A stretch of DNA of 64,000 nucleotides from Brassica napus (GCF_020379485.1 NC_063436.1:16571389-16635388); one strand, 5' to 3'. Counted from the stretch's first letter, positions 31,813-45,272 are shown. The notes: generated by a model from the sequence alone, not told the origin. Made by a program: numbers and translations.

Positions 31813-34800
31813 ATCTATAGATGTGTGTGTGTTCTTGTTTGCTGTGGAAGTTTATTTTTGTGGAAAACTTGTTGGAGAAGAGAGGTTGAGAGAGGTTTGT
31901 TATATGTGTTTATGTCTTTACATACACGTATACACAACACACAACTAGTCACATGTGGTTTACCATTTTGATAGGGTTTACATAATTTTATTATGTAACT
32001 GATTTTTTTTTCTTAAAGAGTTAAATTATTGAGAGATGAATATGTGGAGAGAAACTATCTCTCCTCTAAAAATATCTCAAACGAGAACCCATCTCTTTCT
32101 CATCTGGTTATTTATTAGAACATTTCTTGTGCCGTGCTGCTGAATCTTTGGGCCGTGGGCAGTTAAGTAAGTTCCGAAGCCATAAAACATAAAATTTGGT
32201 TAAATACATATGTCTTGTGCCTATTACAACCTATAGACATGGGGCATGTGTTCAGATTTAAACACTAGTCCATGCATGGAGCATCACTATATTTTGTGTA
32301 ACATTGGTTGCAACCAGTTCTTGTATTACTAAATTAAATGTCAAACATGAGAGGTTGTATAAGACAATGTGATCTGTATACAGGATGGACCAAGACGTTT
32401 TACATGCCGATTTTAATAATGTTTAAATATAAGCCCTTACCATGCCATATAACCAATTATTATAGGCTGTAACATGGGTTTACTAGAATCAGTAGAATGC
32501 TAGTTGCAAAAGCTGTGTATATAAGTAAAAATATATATATATATTTGGATATATCGAGTGCATGTGGTGATGATATAGAGTAGATCTGTGGAAGTGAGTC
32601 AGTAGGAACATCCAAATAAAAAAAAAGTACAAAACTGGAAAGATCTATATGATCTCTCGCAGGAGATCTCGATCTATATTGCCTTTGCTTTATTTACTTT
32701 GTTTTTGTCAACCTTTTGTCTCTTGTTTTTACCATTTTTAACTATGCTTGGTTACTCTAAACATTTTTTTTTTGTCTGTATATAGAGACATTGACACGTT
32801 TTCTGGTTTGGCCTAGGTACAAAGCGAGGGTCGGACAAAAATATTAAAGATGTATGGGCAATTAGGATAAAAGCCAATGTTTCTTGTGAGGCTAAGAAAC
32901 CATACAATCACACAATCAAACAAAATGTAGCATTTAGATTCTATCAATTATACCCGATGTTGAAGTTTAGGTGGTCCAACTCCGGGCCTCCGGCTGTTTG
33001 ATTTGGTCAAACGGGAACCGTCTAAAATCAAATCAAATCAATTTCTTAAGCCGACGATACAGAGAAAAGAAATGTAAAATGAAATCACAGTTTAATCGAT
33101 TCAAAGTAGATCTTTGTTTTAATTGGTTTCAACATATATTTCCTATAAATGGAAAAATTCACGAACCCAAAGAGGATCAGATATTGAAGACTCATAGATC
33201 TATAGTACTTTGGTTGATCGATTAAAAGTTCTACACTCTAAGACAAATATTGTAAGATTCATTATATTAAAATTTCTACAAGTTGAGTTGGAGGAAAGAT
33301 TCTCACATATATTTTCAAATTTCAAGGTATGAAACCTTAAAAAGAAATTCAAGGTATGAAACACGATGGCCCTACATTACAGGGTGATAACTGATAACAA
33401 AGAGTGTACATCGTACGTAGACATACGAATTGTGCACTATTGCATGTGGTTCACAAAGAAAACAAAACCTAATTGATTAAAATAAGTTCTTATATTCGGT
33501 AAATCCATATACCCGATCAAATCCACATAGGATTCCAAAAAATATTTCTGTTCTTTTATCGAATGCTTTTGGAAGTTTTAATTATAAGAAATTTATACAG
33601 TAAATTTGTACACCAACAAAGAAGAAGACAAATAATCATGTGTCTCATATTAGAATCACATGCAATCAAAAAATATTAAGTAAATGTACAGTGAAAGCAA
33701 GTGAAACGTAACGTGCATGGCTTCCAGACCATGAAGAAGCCATGAACTCATTCCTGTATTCTTTTTGTTATTTACTCTTATATATTTGGATATTTCGCAA
33801 TAACAAATTCAAATACCACAAAATTCCAAGGACTATACCAATAGACAACAAAAGTTAAGGAGCATGATTAGGGACCGGTACATCATATGTAAATATAGTT
33901 GTACCCCTCCCTATCAATTCATAGAGATGAACGAATGTATCGATCATTTAATTATACAAAATTTACAAATTTAAATTGACACTTTTTTTTTGGTAAATTA
34001 AATTGACACATTCCTCGATCATTAAGTATATATCCAACCAATGAATGTTTTCGGAATAGGTTGCTGATGATAGTAGTCGTTACATTTTACATCATTGTTA
34101 AACGAGGCCGCCCAAGTCCTAACCGGACCAGCACACCAACAGCCACATGGACGAAGATTTGTTTATTACTATCAAAAACAGATTTGGTACTAGGAATTCA
34201 GAAAATTCAGAAAAAGTGGTTTCCACAACTTTGTAAAATTCAGAAAATGGTATAAATCTTAACATTTAGACCAAAAAAAAAAAAAAAACTGATTTGGTAC
34301 TAGGAATTTTATTTTTAAAACCCGTCAAGGTCACATACTATTTTGTTAGTGGTTTTTTAAAAAACTCTGGAAAGCTTAACTTGTAAGTTTTATTAGATGT
34401 GATAATACCAGAATTAACAACTATAGTCTAGTTAACATAAATCAATCCATCTATCTAATTTTTCATTTTTCTTTGTAATCAGGAAACCACATGGAAAAAG
34501 GCAGAAAGGAACCCTATAATATATAAAAGATGTGGACGAAAGACTTTATTTAAGTCATGCTATCCTCTTAATTGATAATTCCACAATCGTTATCACTTTA
34601 GCATGAAACATACAGAAAGTCTAGTACAAAAAATGACTTGGAAGACTCTTGCAAGAGTCAACACGTACTCAAGTCACCCACCTTGAAATGGCCTATGTAA
34701 CTTCAAGAGAATATGCAATGATAAAACTGTACGTAGAAGGGTAACACAAAACAACTCTCATATATGTTTTTACGAACAAAAACTTTCATATTTGTATTTA

Positions 34801-36064
34801 TATATTTGTTTATGGAAATAAATAGCTCCTGGGTTTCTATTAGGCACTTTTTATCATCTCAGGCCCAATCGAGAGTAGTCCAGGCCTCGAGGAGGAAGGA
34901 GAGCCGACGAGAGGAGAGATAGATATTAAGGTGGTAAAACCTGTTGGATTTATGGTTATGAGAACAACTAATATAACAAACATCCTAGTTTGAGAGCATA
35001 GGCTGCATAGCTGCAAGTTTATAGAGAACTTGTGATGTGTTTGGCTATAATAGCTGGTCCCATAGATATTCAAAAATCTTTCTCTATGCGACACAGTAAG
35101 TAACTACTCCATTACGCAAGATTCACAACCTGCTATTAAAAATCTAAAGTTGTAAGATCTTTGATGCAATATAAGATTTTCCTAACCAAAATATCTGATA
35201 TTGACCAGTTTCAAAAGTAAAGTAATTTCATTTTTCTTCACCTTTAGGGATCTTTCACGATTGCATTGCTAACTGAGCTTGTTGAAAATGTTGCAAAATT
35301 ATCTCTTAATTTTTTCAACAAGTAAAACGTTCCATCAACTCAGGCCACCATTTTTTAGGCTAATATATACTACTTTTATGCTAATGGTGGGGTCAGTCTA
35401 GTAGACAATGATGTTCATTTTTCAATACTCATAATATTTTTCTCATAATCTATAATGTTTCGTAAACATCATTAGCAGTATATATTCATATTCTAATGGG
35501 GTTTGAGATAAATATTCTAAAGTATTATATAATGTTATTGAATAGTAAAATCATTTTGAGATAGCTAACTACAAATTAAAGCATGTGCCCACCACACTAC
35601 CACAGAACCTAAAAATAGCCCCTCGAGAGCGCGAGCAGTTTAGTAGGTGAGAGTCGCTCACTGTACACTACTTTTCCCCCACATGTGTATTTTTAGGTTC
35701 AGACAACTAACCAATCCACGCCGGCCACGTAAGGTTTTATATCATTAGTGCACCAACTCGCATTATGTCTGAAGAGTAACCATCAATTTTGTATTCTGTA
35801 CCACAAACCGGTCAGGTTCTTCAGTATTATTAGATATTAATCTCACGCGCCTTGTAGCAGCAAACATTTGACACGTTCATCGATCTGACCGTTGGTACTA
35901 CTCAGTCGCTCTCTTGGTCAGTCATCTCGAGTGTAAGTGTCTCGTGCCATGCACATGACTGCGCACATTAGTTTTGATTGCTCTTATTATTAATTTTTAA
36001 AGTATTTATTTAACCACCACTAAAAATACCAAAGCTTTCTCAGTCTCTCTCTCTATCTGAAACG
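31813..36064. other. Large gene-free region between LGO and SIR
   Basis: About 4.25 kb. The left end holds the LGO promoter, and the right 450 bp the SIR promoter and 5' UTR (CT-rich near 36040-36056). AT-rich repeats fill the rest. I found no coding exon. The A. thaliana genes placed here (about At3g10530-At3g10570: PDK1-2, myotubularin and CYP77A genes, from memory) are missing. Confidence 0.5.
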
Positions 36065-39000
36065 ATGACGACGTCGTTTCGCTCTCCGGCGGGCGTCGCC
36101 ACTGTGTTTTCCACCGATCAAAAGATCCGGGTGGGGAACATCCACTCTCTGAGGTCATCTCGTACCGTTTTCCTCGGAAGAAACGTGTTTGGTGGTGTCC
36201 ACTCGTTGCCTCCATCGTCGTCATCTTCATCGTCAATCAAAGCCATATCAACGGTAAAAAGTTGATACTCTTTGCCTGATTTATCTCTAGCTTTCGAAAG
36301 ATTCTTGCTATGATTGAAAAAAATAAACAATTAATTTCACTGATTCCTATCTTTGATTTGTTACAACTGTGTTGCAATCAAACATGTAAAGGTTTTGTAA
36401 TAGATTGATGATGCTGTTTTGTGTAATGATACGACAGTAGATGTTTGGTTTTTGTGTTACAATGAAAAGTTTTATTTTTCTTTCTTATTTTGATTGAATT
36501 CTAGAAGTTAATAGATTGAAAATCCCAGCTGCTGAGATTCGAACATGGCACCTCTAACCTTTACGATAGAAAGCGTTACCACTAGAGCTAGTAGCTACGT
36601 GTTTCTTTCCTTCTTTCTCTGATGTTGTTCTCTGATGTTTATTTCTACAGCCAGCGAAGCCCGAGGCAGCAAAGCCCACCAAGAGGAGCAAGGTCGAGAT
36701 CATCAAAGAGAAGAGCAACTTCATCAGGTACCCTCTCAACGAGGAGCTACTAACAGAATCTCCGAACGTCAACGAATCCGCCGTCCAGCTCATCAAGTTC
36801 CACGGAAGCTACCAGCAGTACAACCGAGAAGAACGCGGCGGAAGATCCTACTCCTTCATGCTCCGCACCAAGAACCCAAGCGGCAAAGTCCCGAACCAGC
36901 TCTACCTAACCATGGACGACTTAGCAGACGAGTTCGGCATCGGCACGCTCCGTCTAACCACCAGACAAACGTTTCAGCTTCACGGCGTCCTGAAGCAAAA
37001 TCTCAAGACCGTGATGAGCTCCATCATCAAAAACATGGGGAGCACGCTCGGCGCGTGCGGTGATCTGAACAGAAACGTTCTTGCTCCAGCTGCGCCTTAC
37101 GCGAAGAGAGACTATCTCTTCGCGCAAGAGACGGCTGATAACATCGCGGCGCTCCTCAGTCCTCAGTCGGGGTTTTACTATGACATGTGGGTTGATGGTG
37201 AGCAGTTTATGACGGCTGAGGCGCCTGAGGTTGTGGAGGCTAGGAATGATAACTCTCATGGGACTAACTTTGTGGATTCTCCTGAGCCTATTTATGGCAC
37301 TCAGTTCTTGCCGAGGAAGTTCAAGATCGCTGTGACTGTGCCTACTGATAACTCTGTCGATCTTCTCACCAATGACATTGGCGTTGTTGTCGTTTCTGAT
37401 GAAAATGGGGAGCCTCAGGGTTTCAATATATATGTAAGTCTATGCATCTGCTTTAGCATTTCCAATAGGCATGTGTATATAAACCGGGAACTGAAAAACC
37501 AAATTGAATCCAAGACCGAACCGAAATTCACAAATAATCAAACAGTTCCTATATTTCTGGAACCGAAAAACCGGAACTGAACTGAGAACCAATAGGTTTT
37601 ACAATACAATTTAGACACCTTAAAATATTAATTATATATAATTTTAAAATTTACCAAATATTTTTAGATACATCTTTTAAACCAAAATATCCAAATATTT
37701 TTTATCTGAAATATTTAAATTATTCGAACTATCCTAAAGAACCAAATTACCCAAATAGTTTTATTCAAAATATTTAAATTTATCCAAATTACCTGATATT
37801 TAATCTGAAAAACTGAAAAAATCTGAATTTTAATCCAAAATTAATTGAAAAGCCGGAAACGAAGTGGAACCAAAATTTTATACATTTATTACCCAAACCG
37901 AAAACCAAAAGAACCGAGCCAAAATTGAATTGAATTTCATACATAACCAAATGGTTCCTATACCTTCAGAACCGAAAACCGAAAAGTTGAAATGAAAACC
38001 AAACGCCCAAGCCAAATCTCCATTGTGCTTAAAATTGCTTATAAGTTTTTTTCCCTCTTCTTTCAGGTTGGTGGAGGCATGGGAAGAACACACAGAATGG
38101 AGTCTACATTTGCCCGCATTGCAGAACCATTAGGCTACGTACCAAAGGAGGACATCTTGTACGCCGTAAAGGCCATTGTTGTCACACAACGTGAACACGG
38201 TAGAAGAGACGACCGCAAATACAGTAGAATGAAGTATCTGCTCAGCTCATGGGGAATCGAAAAGTTCAGAGACGTGGTTGAGCAATACTACGGTAAAAAG
38301 TTTGAGCCTCCCCGTGACTTGCCAGAGTGGGAGTTCAAAAGCTATTTGGGATGGCATGAGCAGGGAGACGGTGCTTGGTTCTGTGGGCTTCACGTAGACA
38401 GTGGACGCGTTGGAGGCAACATGAAGAAGAGGCTGAGGGAAGTCATTGAGAAGTATAGACTTGACGTGCGTATCACGCCTAATCAAAACATTGTGTTGTG
38501 TGATGTGAAGAGTGAGTGGAAGCGTTCCATTACTACTGTGCTTGCTCAGGCTGGCTTATTGGTAGGCAGTTTTGTTTTCTTTCTTTCACAGTCTTTGGCG
38601 TTTTTGAAAGTTAAGTTGATAAATAGTGTGTGTTGATTTTGAGCAGCAACCAGAGTTTGTAGACCCTCTCAACCAAACTGCCATGGCTTGTCCAGCTTTT
38701 CCTTTGTGTCCTCTGGCTATAACCGAGGCAGAGCGTGGGATCCCTAGTATTCTAAAGCGAGTGCGAGCAATGTTTGAGAAGGTATGATCTCATGGATACT
38801 TTCTAAAAAGATAACTCCTCTCATGTGCAATATATTTCTTTCTTGTATCAGGTTGGTCTGGAGTATGATGAATCGGTTGTGGTGAGAGTAACTGGTTGCC
38901 CTAATGGATGTGCTAGACCATATATGGCTGAAGTAGGTCTAGTTGGAGATGGTCCAAACAGCTACCAGGTAATTACAGCTTCCATCAATGAGTTGGAACA

Positions 39001-39589
39001 GAATAATAATACTCCTTCGTTTCTTAATAAGTGTCTATTTTACATTTTTCACACATATTAAAAAAGTAATTGAAATATATTTAAGTTATTAATTACATCT
39101 ACTAGACCAATAGTATTTGAGATAAAAAATTATTTATAAAATCAAATACAATTTGCAATTAATTTTCAGCTTAAAATAAATATAATCTACATTAAAATTC
39201 TAAAGTGATATTTTTTGTTTAAAAAAAAAAATTAGAATGACACTTATTTACTTATTATAAACAGAGGGAGTAAAAAAAATCTCATTGGAAGTTCTCTGTT
39301 GCAGGTTTGGTTAGGAGGGACACCGAACCAGACACAGATAGCGAGGGCGTTCATGGACAAGGTGAAGATTCAAGACTTAGAGAAGGTCTTTGAGCCATTG
39401 TTTTACAACTGGAAACTTGGGAGACAAGCAAAGGAATCATTTGGAGAATTCACAACCCGCATGGTAAGACTTTCCTAAACGACTCTTCTTAGAAAGCGTA
39501 GAAGATGTGATTTAACTTATACAATATTTTTTCAGGGATTTGAGAAACTCAAGGAGCTGATAAGTGCGTACGAAGGATCTCCACAGTAA
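36065..39589 (+). CDS. SIR: Ferredoxin-dependent sulfite reductase, plastid
   Basis: Seven exons, 36065-36253, 36651-37433, 38067-38561, 38647-38781, 38852-38968, 39305-39463 and 39536-39589, give 643 aa, one more than I recall for A. thaliana. It reduces sulfite to sulfide with six electrons from ferredoxin in sulfate assimilation, and is also a plastid nucleoid protein in some plants. A Ser/Arg-rich transit peptide of ~60 residues opens the protein. The siroheme-Fe4S4 ligand motifs are intact: CPAFPLC (exon 4) and GCPNGCARP (exon 5). Substrate-site residues lie in [15 protein letters not shown] and [18 protein letters not shown]. Introns 1, 2 and 5 hold repeats. In A. thaliana SIR is At5g04590, so its position here is unexpected. 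Confidence 0.95.
36530..36600 (-). repeat. tRNA-related sequence (SINE-like) in SIR intron 1
   Basis: On the minus strand it carries a box A-like TAGCTCTAGTGGTAACGC and a box B-like GTTCGAATCTC at tRNA-like spacing. The T stem does not pair, so it is not a working tRNA. A tRNA-derived SINE head or tRNA pseudogene fits. The far end and target repeat were not found. Confidence 0.45.
37434..38066. repeat. AACCGAA-rich repeat in SIR intron 2
   Basis: The 633-bp intron is rich in dispersed ACCGAAAACCGAA-type phrases between 37480 and 38000, including two phrases reading CCTATA-TT followed by GGAACCGAAAA or AGAACCGAAAA. This composition is common in Brassicaceae non-autonomous repeats. No element boundaries could be set. 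Confidence 0.4.
39012..39270. mobile_element. Stowaway MITE in SIR intron 5
   Basis: A 259-bp AT-rich element begins CTCCTTCGTTTC and ends AACAGAGGGAG, with TA on both sides. It is a degenerate version of the CTCCCTCCGTT ends of the NAC intron element, so it belongs to the same superfamily but is older. Confidence 0.82.
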
Positions 39590-40030
39590 AAACAAGAAGG
39601 AACTTTTGTCTTTTGGAATTACACAAAACAAAGGATGCATTCTCTTGTCGTGGTGTTACTCTTCGGTAACATCTGACAAATAAAGATTATGTACTTGATC
39701 GTACTCTTCTGTACTTTTTTTACTTGAGTTGAGACCACAAATAAGCACTTGGCTCTTTCCTTTTTGGGTATGTTTGATTGTTGTATGGACAAAGTAATTA
39801 TTTCCTTTACGGAATGGTAATGTATTTGCTATTTGCTCAAAAGATAAGCAACTATGGTCTTGGAGAAATTATAATGTTGTTATAATGAGGAAGAATATGT
39901 GTTATGTGATAAGCCCATGGTTGAGCTTACCTGAATCAAACAGAAAAGAAAGGAGGAGTGTCGAAAATTTATAGAAGAGAGAGTGAGAGAAGAAGGAGAA
40001 GAACACTGAAATAATTCCAAAAAAAAATAT
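39590..40030. other. SIR 3' region
   Basis: No gene. It should hold the SIR 3' UTR and a purine-rich stretch at 39940-40000. It ends at the target site of the next transposon. Confidence 0.5.
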
Positions 40031-40344
40031 GGGATGACTGCCTAAAACCCTCTGTACATATATAAACCCTCCCAAGAATATAATTTATCTTCACATTATC
40101 CCCCAATCTTTTCTGACTGCTCAGTTCTCCCTCTCTAATTGATTTTTTAAATTAGTTTTTATTCTTATAAAACGCAATTTGCGATTGCCCACCAACACAA
40201 TCTGAAAATTTTGACCTGCCACTTTGATATCTTTTCTGCAATTTTTTTTTTCAAGAAAGTTTCTGAACTTACTTCTTTCAATGGCATCAAGAGAATTATC
40301 AATGGTGATCAAACAACAGTTCATCGCTGTATATTGTACTCATT

Positions 40345-40430
40345 ATTTTATATATTTTTACTTATATTTTATATAATTTTTACTTATATTTTTATATAAT
40401 TTTTACTTATATTTTTTATATAATTTTATT
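40345..40430. repeat. Minisatellite in the MULE-like element
   Basis: About three copies of a ~27-bp unit built on TTTTTACTTATATTTTATATAA. Confidence 0.75.
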
Positions 40431-41160
40431 AAATTTTAAATATAAACATATTTTGTATTTATTTGCTAATAATAATATTCGTAAAAACATTAATATTGTT
40501 TATAGAAAATTTATTAATAAATATATCATATCCGTACTATATGCTTTAAACGATGAATTGAATGGTTTATCCTCTGGTACGAACCTGGTCATAAACACTA
40601 TATATGGTAATAATAATCTTGGTCAGAGAAATATAGCATGCGATCGGTTGTATGATAAATTGACCAAAAATATACAGAACACAGGTGACAATGAATGTAT
40701 GGCATTCTCTAATGGGAACGAGTTTAGTCTGGGTCAAATTTGGCTCATAGCAGGATCTTACAACAACATTGACATCAAAAATATTGAAGCGGATTGGCAT
40801 GTACTTTCTTTTCTCCAACTAAAATCTACAAAACACTTTCAATTCAATAAAAAAATATGTATATAAATGACTAAATAACTATAATTTAATTATTTTACTC
40901 TAGAGTTATCCGGAGATATATCGTGACCATCAGCCGAGGTTTTTCATATATTGGACGGTAAATATGTGATATAGTTCATTTCACTTTCTATTTGATATTT
41001 TTCAATTCTAAGTATCAATCCCTACAATCATAGTAACAATAATCTTTGTTTCATAAATGATATATAATGCTGATTAGTAGTTGTGATTTGTGAATGAAAT
41101 GATTTTAGAAACAAGCTAATACTGTATTTTTGAACGCAGTATTAGTCGAATCAAAATATT

Positions 41161-41280
41161 GAGTATCACCATTAACTAGGTAATTATACGTCACATGTTG
41201 GATTCTTATATCATAATATCGAGTATCACCATTAACTAGGTAGTTATATGTTACATGTTGGTTACAGAAAACACAGTATA
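41161..41280. repeat. 60-bp tandem repeat in the MULE-like element
   Basis: Two 60-bp copies start at 41161 and 41221 with GAGTATCACCATTAACTAGG. The rest of the unit (GTCACATGTTGG / GTTACATGTTGG) matches closely. Confidence 0.85.
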
Positions 41281-41876
41281 TAATAAACAATATATAGCGA
41301 TGAACCATTATTTGATCACTATTGACAGTTCTCTTGATGCCACTGGAGGAAGTAAGTTCAGAAACTTTTCGGAGAAAAAAAAATTGAAAGAAAAATATAT
41401 CAAAGTGTCGGGTCAAAATTTTCAGATTGTGTGGGTGGACAATTTCAAATTGCGTTTTAGAAGAATAAACACCAATCTAAAGTTTTAATTAGAGAGGGGA
41501 AACTGAGCAGTCAGAAAAAGATTGGGGGATTATGTGGATAATTTATATTTTTGGGTGGTTTTGTAAAGAGGTGTGTTGTAGTCTGGGTGGGATTAGATAG
41601 GGTTAAAAAATATTAATGTTATGGGCTTAAACGACAACTTAATGAAAGGCCCAAAGATCCTATCAGTATGTTTGCAGTATAATTAATTTACGCTTGATTA
41701 ATTCGAAATAAAAAGCCCAGCCCATTAGCAAATACCATAATTGTCTGGTCCCTTCTTCTTTGACTTAACATAATCAATCTCCTCTGCTTAGGGTGTTCCA
41801 TTTTCGCAGATTTGTGCTGTGGAACCAAAGCTTTGTATGATCTTCTTCTTCTTCATCATTTTCCAACACTTGTGAC

Positions 41877-43787
41877 ATGGAGGCAACTGGTGGTATTTGG
41901 GGTGAAGTTGAACGTTCTGAGAGGTGCTTCTCTGAATTTTGAAATAAATTTTTTTTTTCTCAATCTTTGCACGGATTATGATTCTTTTCTAGTACTGGAG
42001 ATGCTCATAGGTAGAAAAAAACGAAACTTTATGGCTTGAGGGAGGTCTTTTTACTTCAGTAACTTTCCATTACATAGAAGCTGGAGATAGAAAAATGAAT
42101 TATTATTATTATAATAATACAAATTGAAATGTCTCTAATGACTCAAACTCATCTCATACCTGTAAAAGCATATTGATTTTCTAGGATTTTTTTTACAAGT
42201 TGTAGAAAGAGATTTCCACAGTTTGAATTTTGATTGCTCCATTGTGTTTTTTTTTTGGTTAGCTACATAGTCTGCTCTATGTATGAAGAGGCAGAGTCAC
42301 TATCCTCCTCCATACTGAAACAAATACTTGGAAACATTGATGATTTGTCTGAGGAAGCTCTTGGTGATCATCAGTTGTTTCATGACATGTTGGAATCTGC
42401 TGGCATGGTTTTAGTCCAATCCTTGCATGGACTCGCCAGGTATTATTTCAGATTCATGCTGAGGGACGCAAGAAGTTTACTACTCTTTGGCTCTGTGGTA
42501 ATTATTTTTACAAGAAGTGAGTGCCTTTGTCATGGCAGGACAGATGAGATTGTAACTGAGCTAAGACAAGTGTTTGGTGAAGTTGCAGCTATCCCTCTTC
42601 AAGTTCTTCTCACTGGGTAGGGTATCGTTCTTGTACTATTCTTTTATTACCGCTTAAGATGTTTGAAAGGAGGATACTTGGTTCTGTCTGAAATGTAGGA
42701 GTAAAATAACATTCAGTAACCGAAGAGGCGAGTAAGAGAAAAGAATCTTAACTAAGTACTTGGGAGTATTTGGGAACACTGACTTAGTATAAGGAGTAGT
42801 ATACTGCTCTCTCTCTCTCTCTGCGGACTCTAGCATAGACAATAGCCACAGAATGATACTGTAATTTATTTAATCGATCTTCTGTCTTCTTTTGTCCCAT
42901 TTAGAATATGCCTTCAGATATCAAACGGTTCCTACTCGGGTATACGTGAGATTCTGGAAGAGTTCTTTAGCATATGGGTTTACAAGGACGACCACTATAT
43001 CCTAGATGATGCTAACTTAAATGTAAAAGGACTCCACGGGAATATATCTTTGGGTATTGATGAGTACATGGAAGCTGTGGAGCTGTACACCTTTGGAGTT
43101 CTCGGAAAAGATGCAAACGACGTGGACGTAGCCATTTCATGGCTTGAGAAAGCTGCATTGCCTGAGGAAAGACGACAGGTACTATTGAATCGTTCCATGA
43201 GCTTTGTATATGAACTTGTGAGTGAGTCTGTACCACTCAAATCTCTGTTTTTTTTTCAGGGACTTTTGAGAAGACTGCATTCTTTACTTTCTCTCAAATC
43301 AGCAAACGTTCCAGTGGCTGCTTCTTTTGAGGAAACTTCTTCTTATGATGTAATGAACAACAACAAGTCTTTGGCTAATGATGAGGTTGATTATGTCTTG
43401 AAACTCTCTAAGCAACATGAACCTTGGTCATCCCGTCCTCTAAGCCTAAGGCTTGGTAACACCTGGTTTAGCGTGTCCAGGGGAAGAGTTGCCTTAAGCC
43501 TTGTGGGATTAATCATATGTTATGCTTTGAAGAGAAAACGAGCTGCTTTAGTACGGTGAGACTTCTTCTAAGCTTAGTTTTGAACATGGCTATGATATAA
43601 TGATCAGAGCTTATGGTGATGTAAACGTATACATTGTGGTGTGTGTTTTGTTTGCTTGTTTCTCAGGATCATTCGCAGACAAATGGAGTCCACGAAGAAA
43701 GCGATTGTAGATTTCTGGAAGCTTGCGTTTTCATACCAAGTGAATCCTCTTGCAGCTATTCAATCCATACCAAGCACAACAACTTGA
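41877..43787 (+). CDS. APEM9: APEM9/DAYU, peroxisomal membrane anchor for PEX1-PEX6
   Basis: Six exons, 41877-41923, 42263-42439, 42539-42616, 42905-43178, 43260-43555 and 43667-43787, give 330 aa. It starts MEATGGIWGEVERSES. The N-terminal part is helical (MYEEAESLSSSILKQILGN). One transmembrane helix (VALSLVGLIICYAL) lies near residue 280 and is followed by a basic stretch (KRKRAALVRIIRRQ). The plant protein holds the PEX1-PEX6 AAA-ATPase complex on the peroxisome and replaces yeast Pex15 and mammalian PEX26. Arabidopsis At3g10572 is the likely orthologue; databases once called it a PDK1-like protein. The first exon is only 16 codons and easily missed. Confidence 0.86.
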
Positions 43788-45272
43788 GGCAAGTTCATAC
43801 AGTGTAGAAGATGGTCAAAGACCTGGTTTTGAATTGAAATACAGCTGCATCCTATTTTGTTACTCAAAAGTGTGTTGTATAATCAGGATACATACTCGGT
43901 TTTGTCTTAAAATGTCTTTATATGTCACTGGCCTATGTATAGTGCTTCCATACTCGGTTTTGTGCTAAAAAATCTTCATTCAGATGAAATTTGATCTCAA
44001 CATATGATTATACAACATTATAATATTCATGAAGACCAAATCCATTGCTTCCCAATTCCAATCATTCCAATAAAAAATAGTTCACAGAAAAATCGGCAAC
44101 AAATGGATTGGTAGCTCCAATTTTATCTTATTTTTCCGAACATCAGTGGGTCTATGATTTTATACACGATGTAACTTGGTTGGTTGGTTATAGATTCGTA
44201 CTTGGATTTATACATGTTGTAGCTCAATTTATATCTTTCAACCTTATTTATAAATATATTTATAAATATATATATATATGTTTGTATAGTTTTCTAGGTT
44301 ATTAGTAATACATCAAACAGTTTATACATGCTGTGGCATCATTGATATATATATATATATACACGCATATTCATTCAACAAAAATTGATGCTCATGGTTT
44401 ACCTTTGGCAAAAAAAATATTTTAGACCCTTTAATAGTTAAAAATATCATTTCAGCTTGATTTTTAAAAATTATATATTTAAAATGTTCTAAAATTTAGA
44501 TATAAAAACAAATAAAATTAAAAAAAGTTTAGAAATACATATAGATTTATTTTTGTTCTTCATAAAATTTGGTTTAAAAAAAAAAAAAAAATAGACCCTA
44601 ATATCATGGGCCCAGAGCGGTTGCACGGCACTGATAGGCACACTTTGAAAAAGTTAAAATGATTTATGTTTGGGATAACTCCACGGCACTAAACATGTGT
44701 AATCATGCGGATATGAGACTATATTTTGGATCTCATTTGAATATTGGAAAAATGTCCATTCGTAAATTGTATTTTTCTTTGAGAATTAGTCTGGATAATA
44801 TCATTTCATGCACCTGAGATATCTTTCATGTTAATAAAGAAAACTGACCTTCAAAATTAAAAACAAAATGGAGAAACCACTTGAACAGAAAGGTCTGGTT
44901 AGTTAATCCAATTATACAATTATATATTAAAATTAGAATTAATTTATCTTTATTTCTATAAGTATGGATAGTTGCCAAGAAAATCTTTAAATTCTGGTAA
45001 AATTGGCACGTAAGTTAAATCTTAGCCTTGATGGCTGTAACATCTGCTGTCTAAAATTTAAAACCGCGTTTTATTATTAACAATTTAACAATCTCTTAAA
45101 CATTATAGTAAATAAACAAAATGAGTTACTTCTTTTGGGTGTCTTTAACTTTATAAATAACTTGTTTCCTATTTATTCTTAATTTACATCAACCCTATAA
45201 CGTTCTCGGGGCCAAAACTTTCCAAGTAATTGAAAACGAAAACGTTACAAAACTTATTGGGACCCAAAGAAA
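43788..45272. other. Repeat-rich gene-free spacer
   Basis: About 1.5 kb. TA-rich runs lie at 44250-44300 and 44345-44362, and a poly-A run near 44578. A phrase GGGCCCAGAGCGGTTGCACGGC near 44608 resembles a dispersed Brassicaceae repeat, but I could not find element ends. Confidence 0.45.

Larger units (their letters stand above)
40031..41604. mobile_element. Transposon with long inverted repeats, MULE-like
   Basis: Two arms of about 300 bp (40031-40335 and 41285-41604) are inverted copies of each other. They share phrases such as GATTGGGGGAT, ACTGAGCAGTCAGAAAA, CAAAATTTTCAGATTGTG and TCTCTTGATGCCA on matching strands. A 9-bp direct repeat AAAAAATAT flanks both sides (40022-40030 and 41605-41613). 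A 9-bp duplication and long TIRs fit Mutator-like elements, though the site is A-rich and the extreme ends match poorly. Length 1,574 bp. There is no transposase. The core is AT-rich. Confidence 0.7.

Noticed and set aside
33716..33744. Perfect 9-bp inverted repeat CATGGCTTC ... GAAGCCATG with an 11-nt loop
   Set aside because: Too short for a plant miRNA precursor, and such hairpins are expected by chance in 64 kb. No other support.
36530..36600. A functional tRNA in SIR intron 1
   Set aside because: A and B box-like sequences are present, but the T stem does not pair and no acceptor stem forms. Listed only as a tRNA-related repeat.
40453..40866. 137-codon frame in the MULE-like element
   Set aside because: AT-rich, Asn/Ile-rich sequence with no transposase motif. 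Likely chance in AT-rich DNA.
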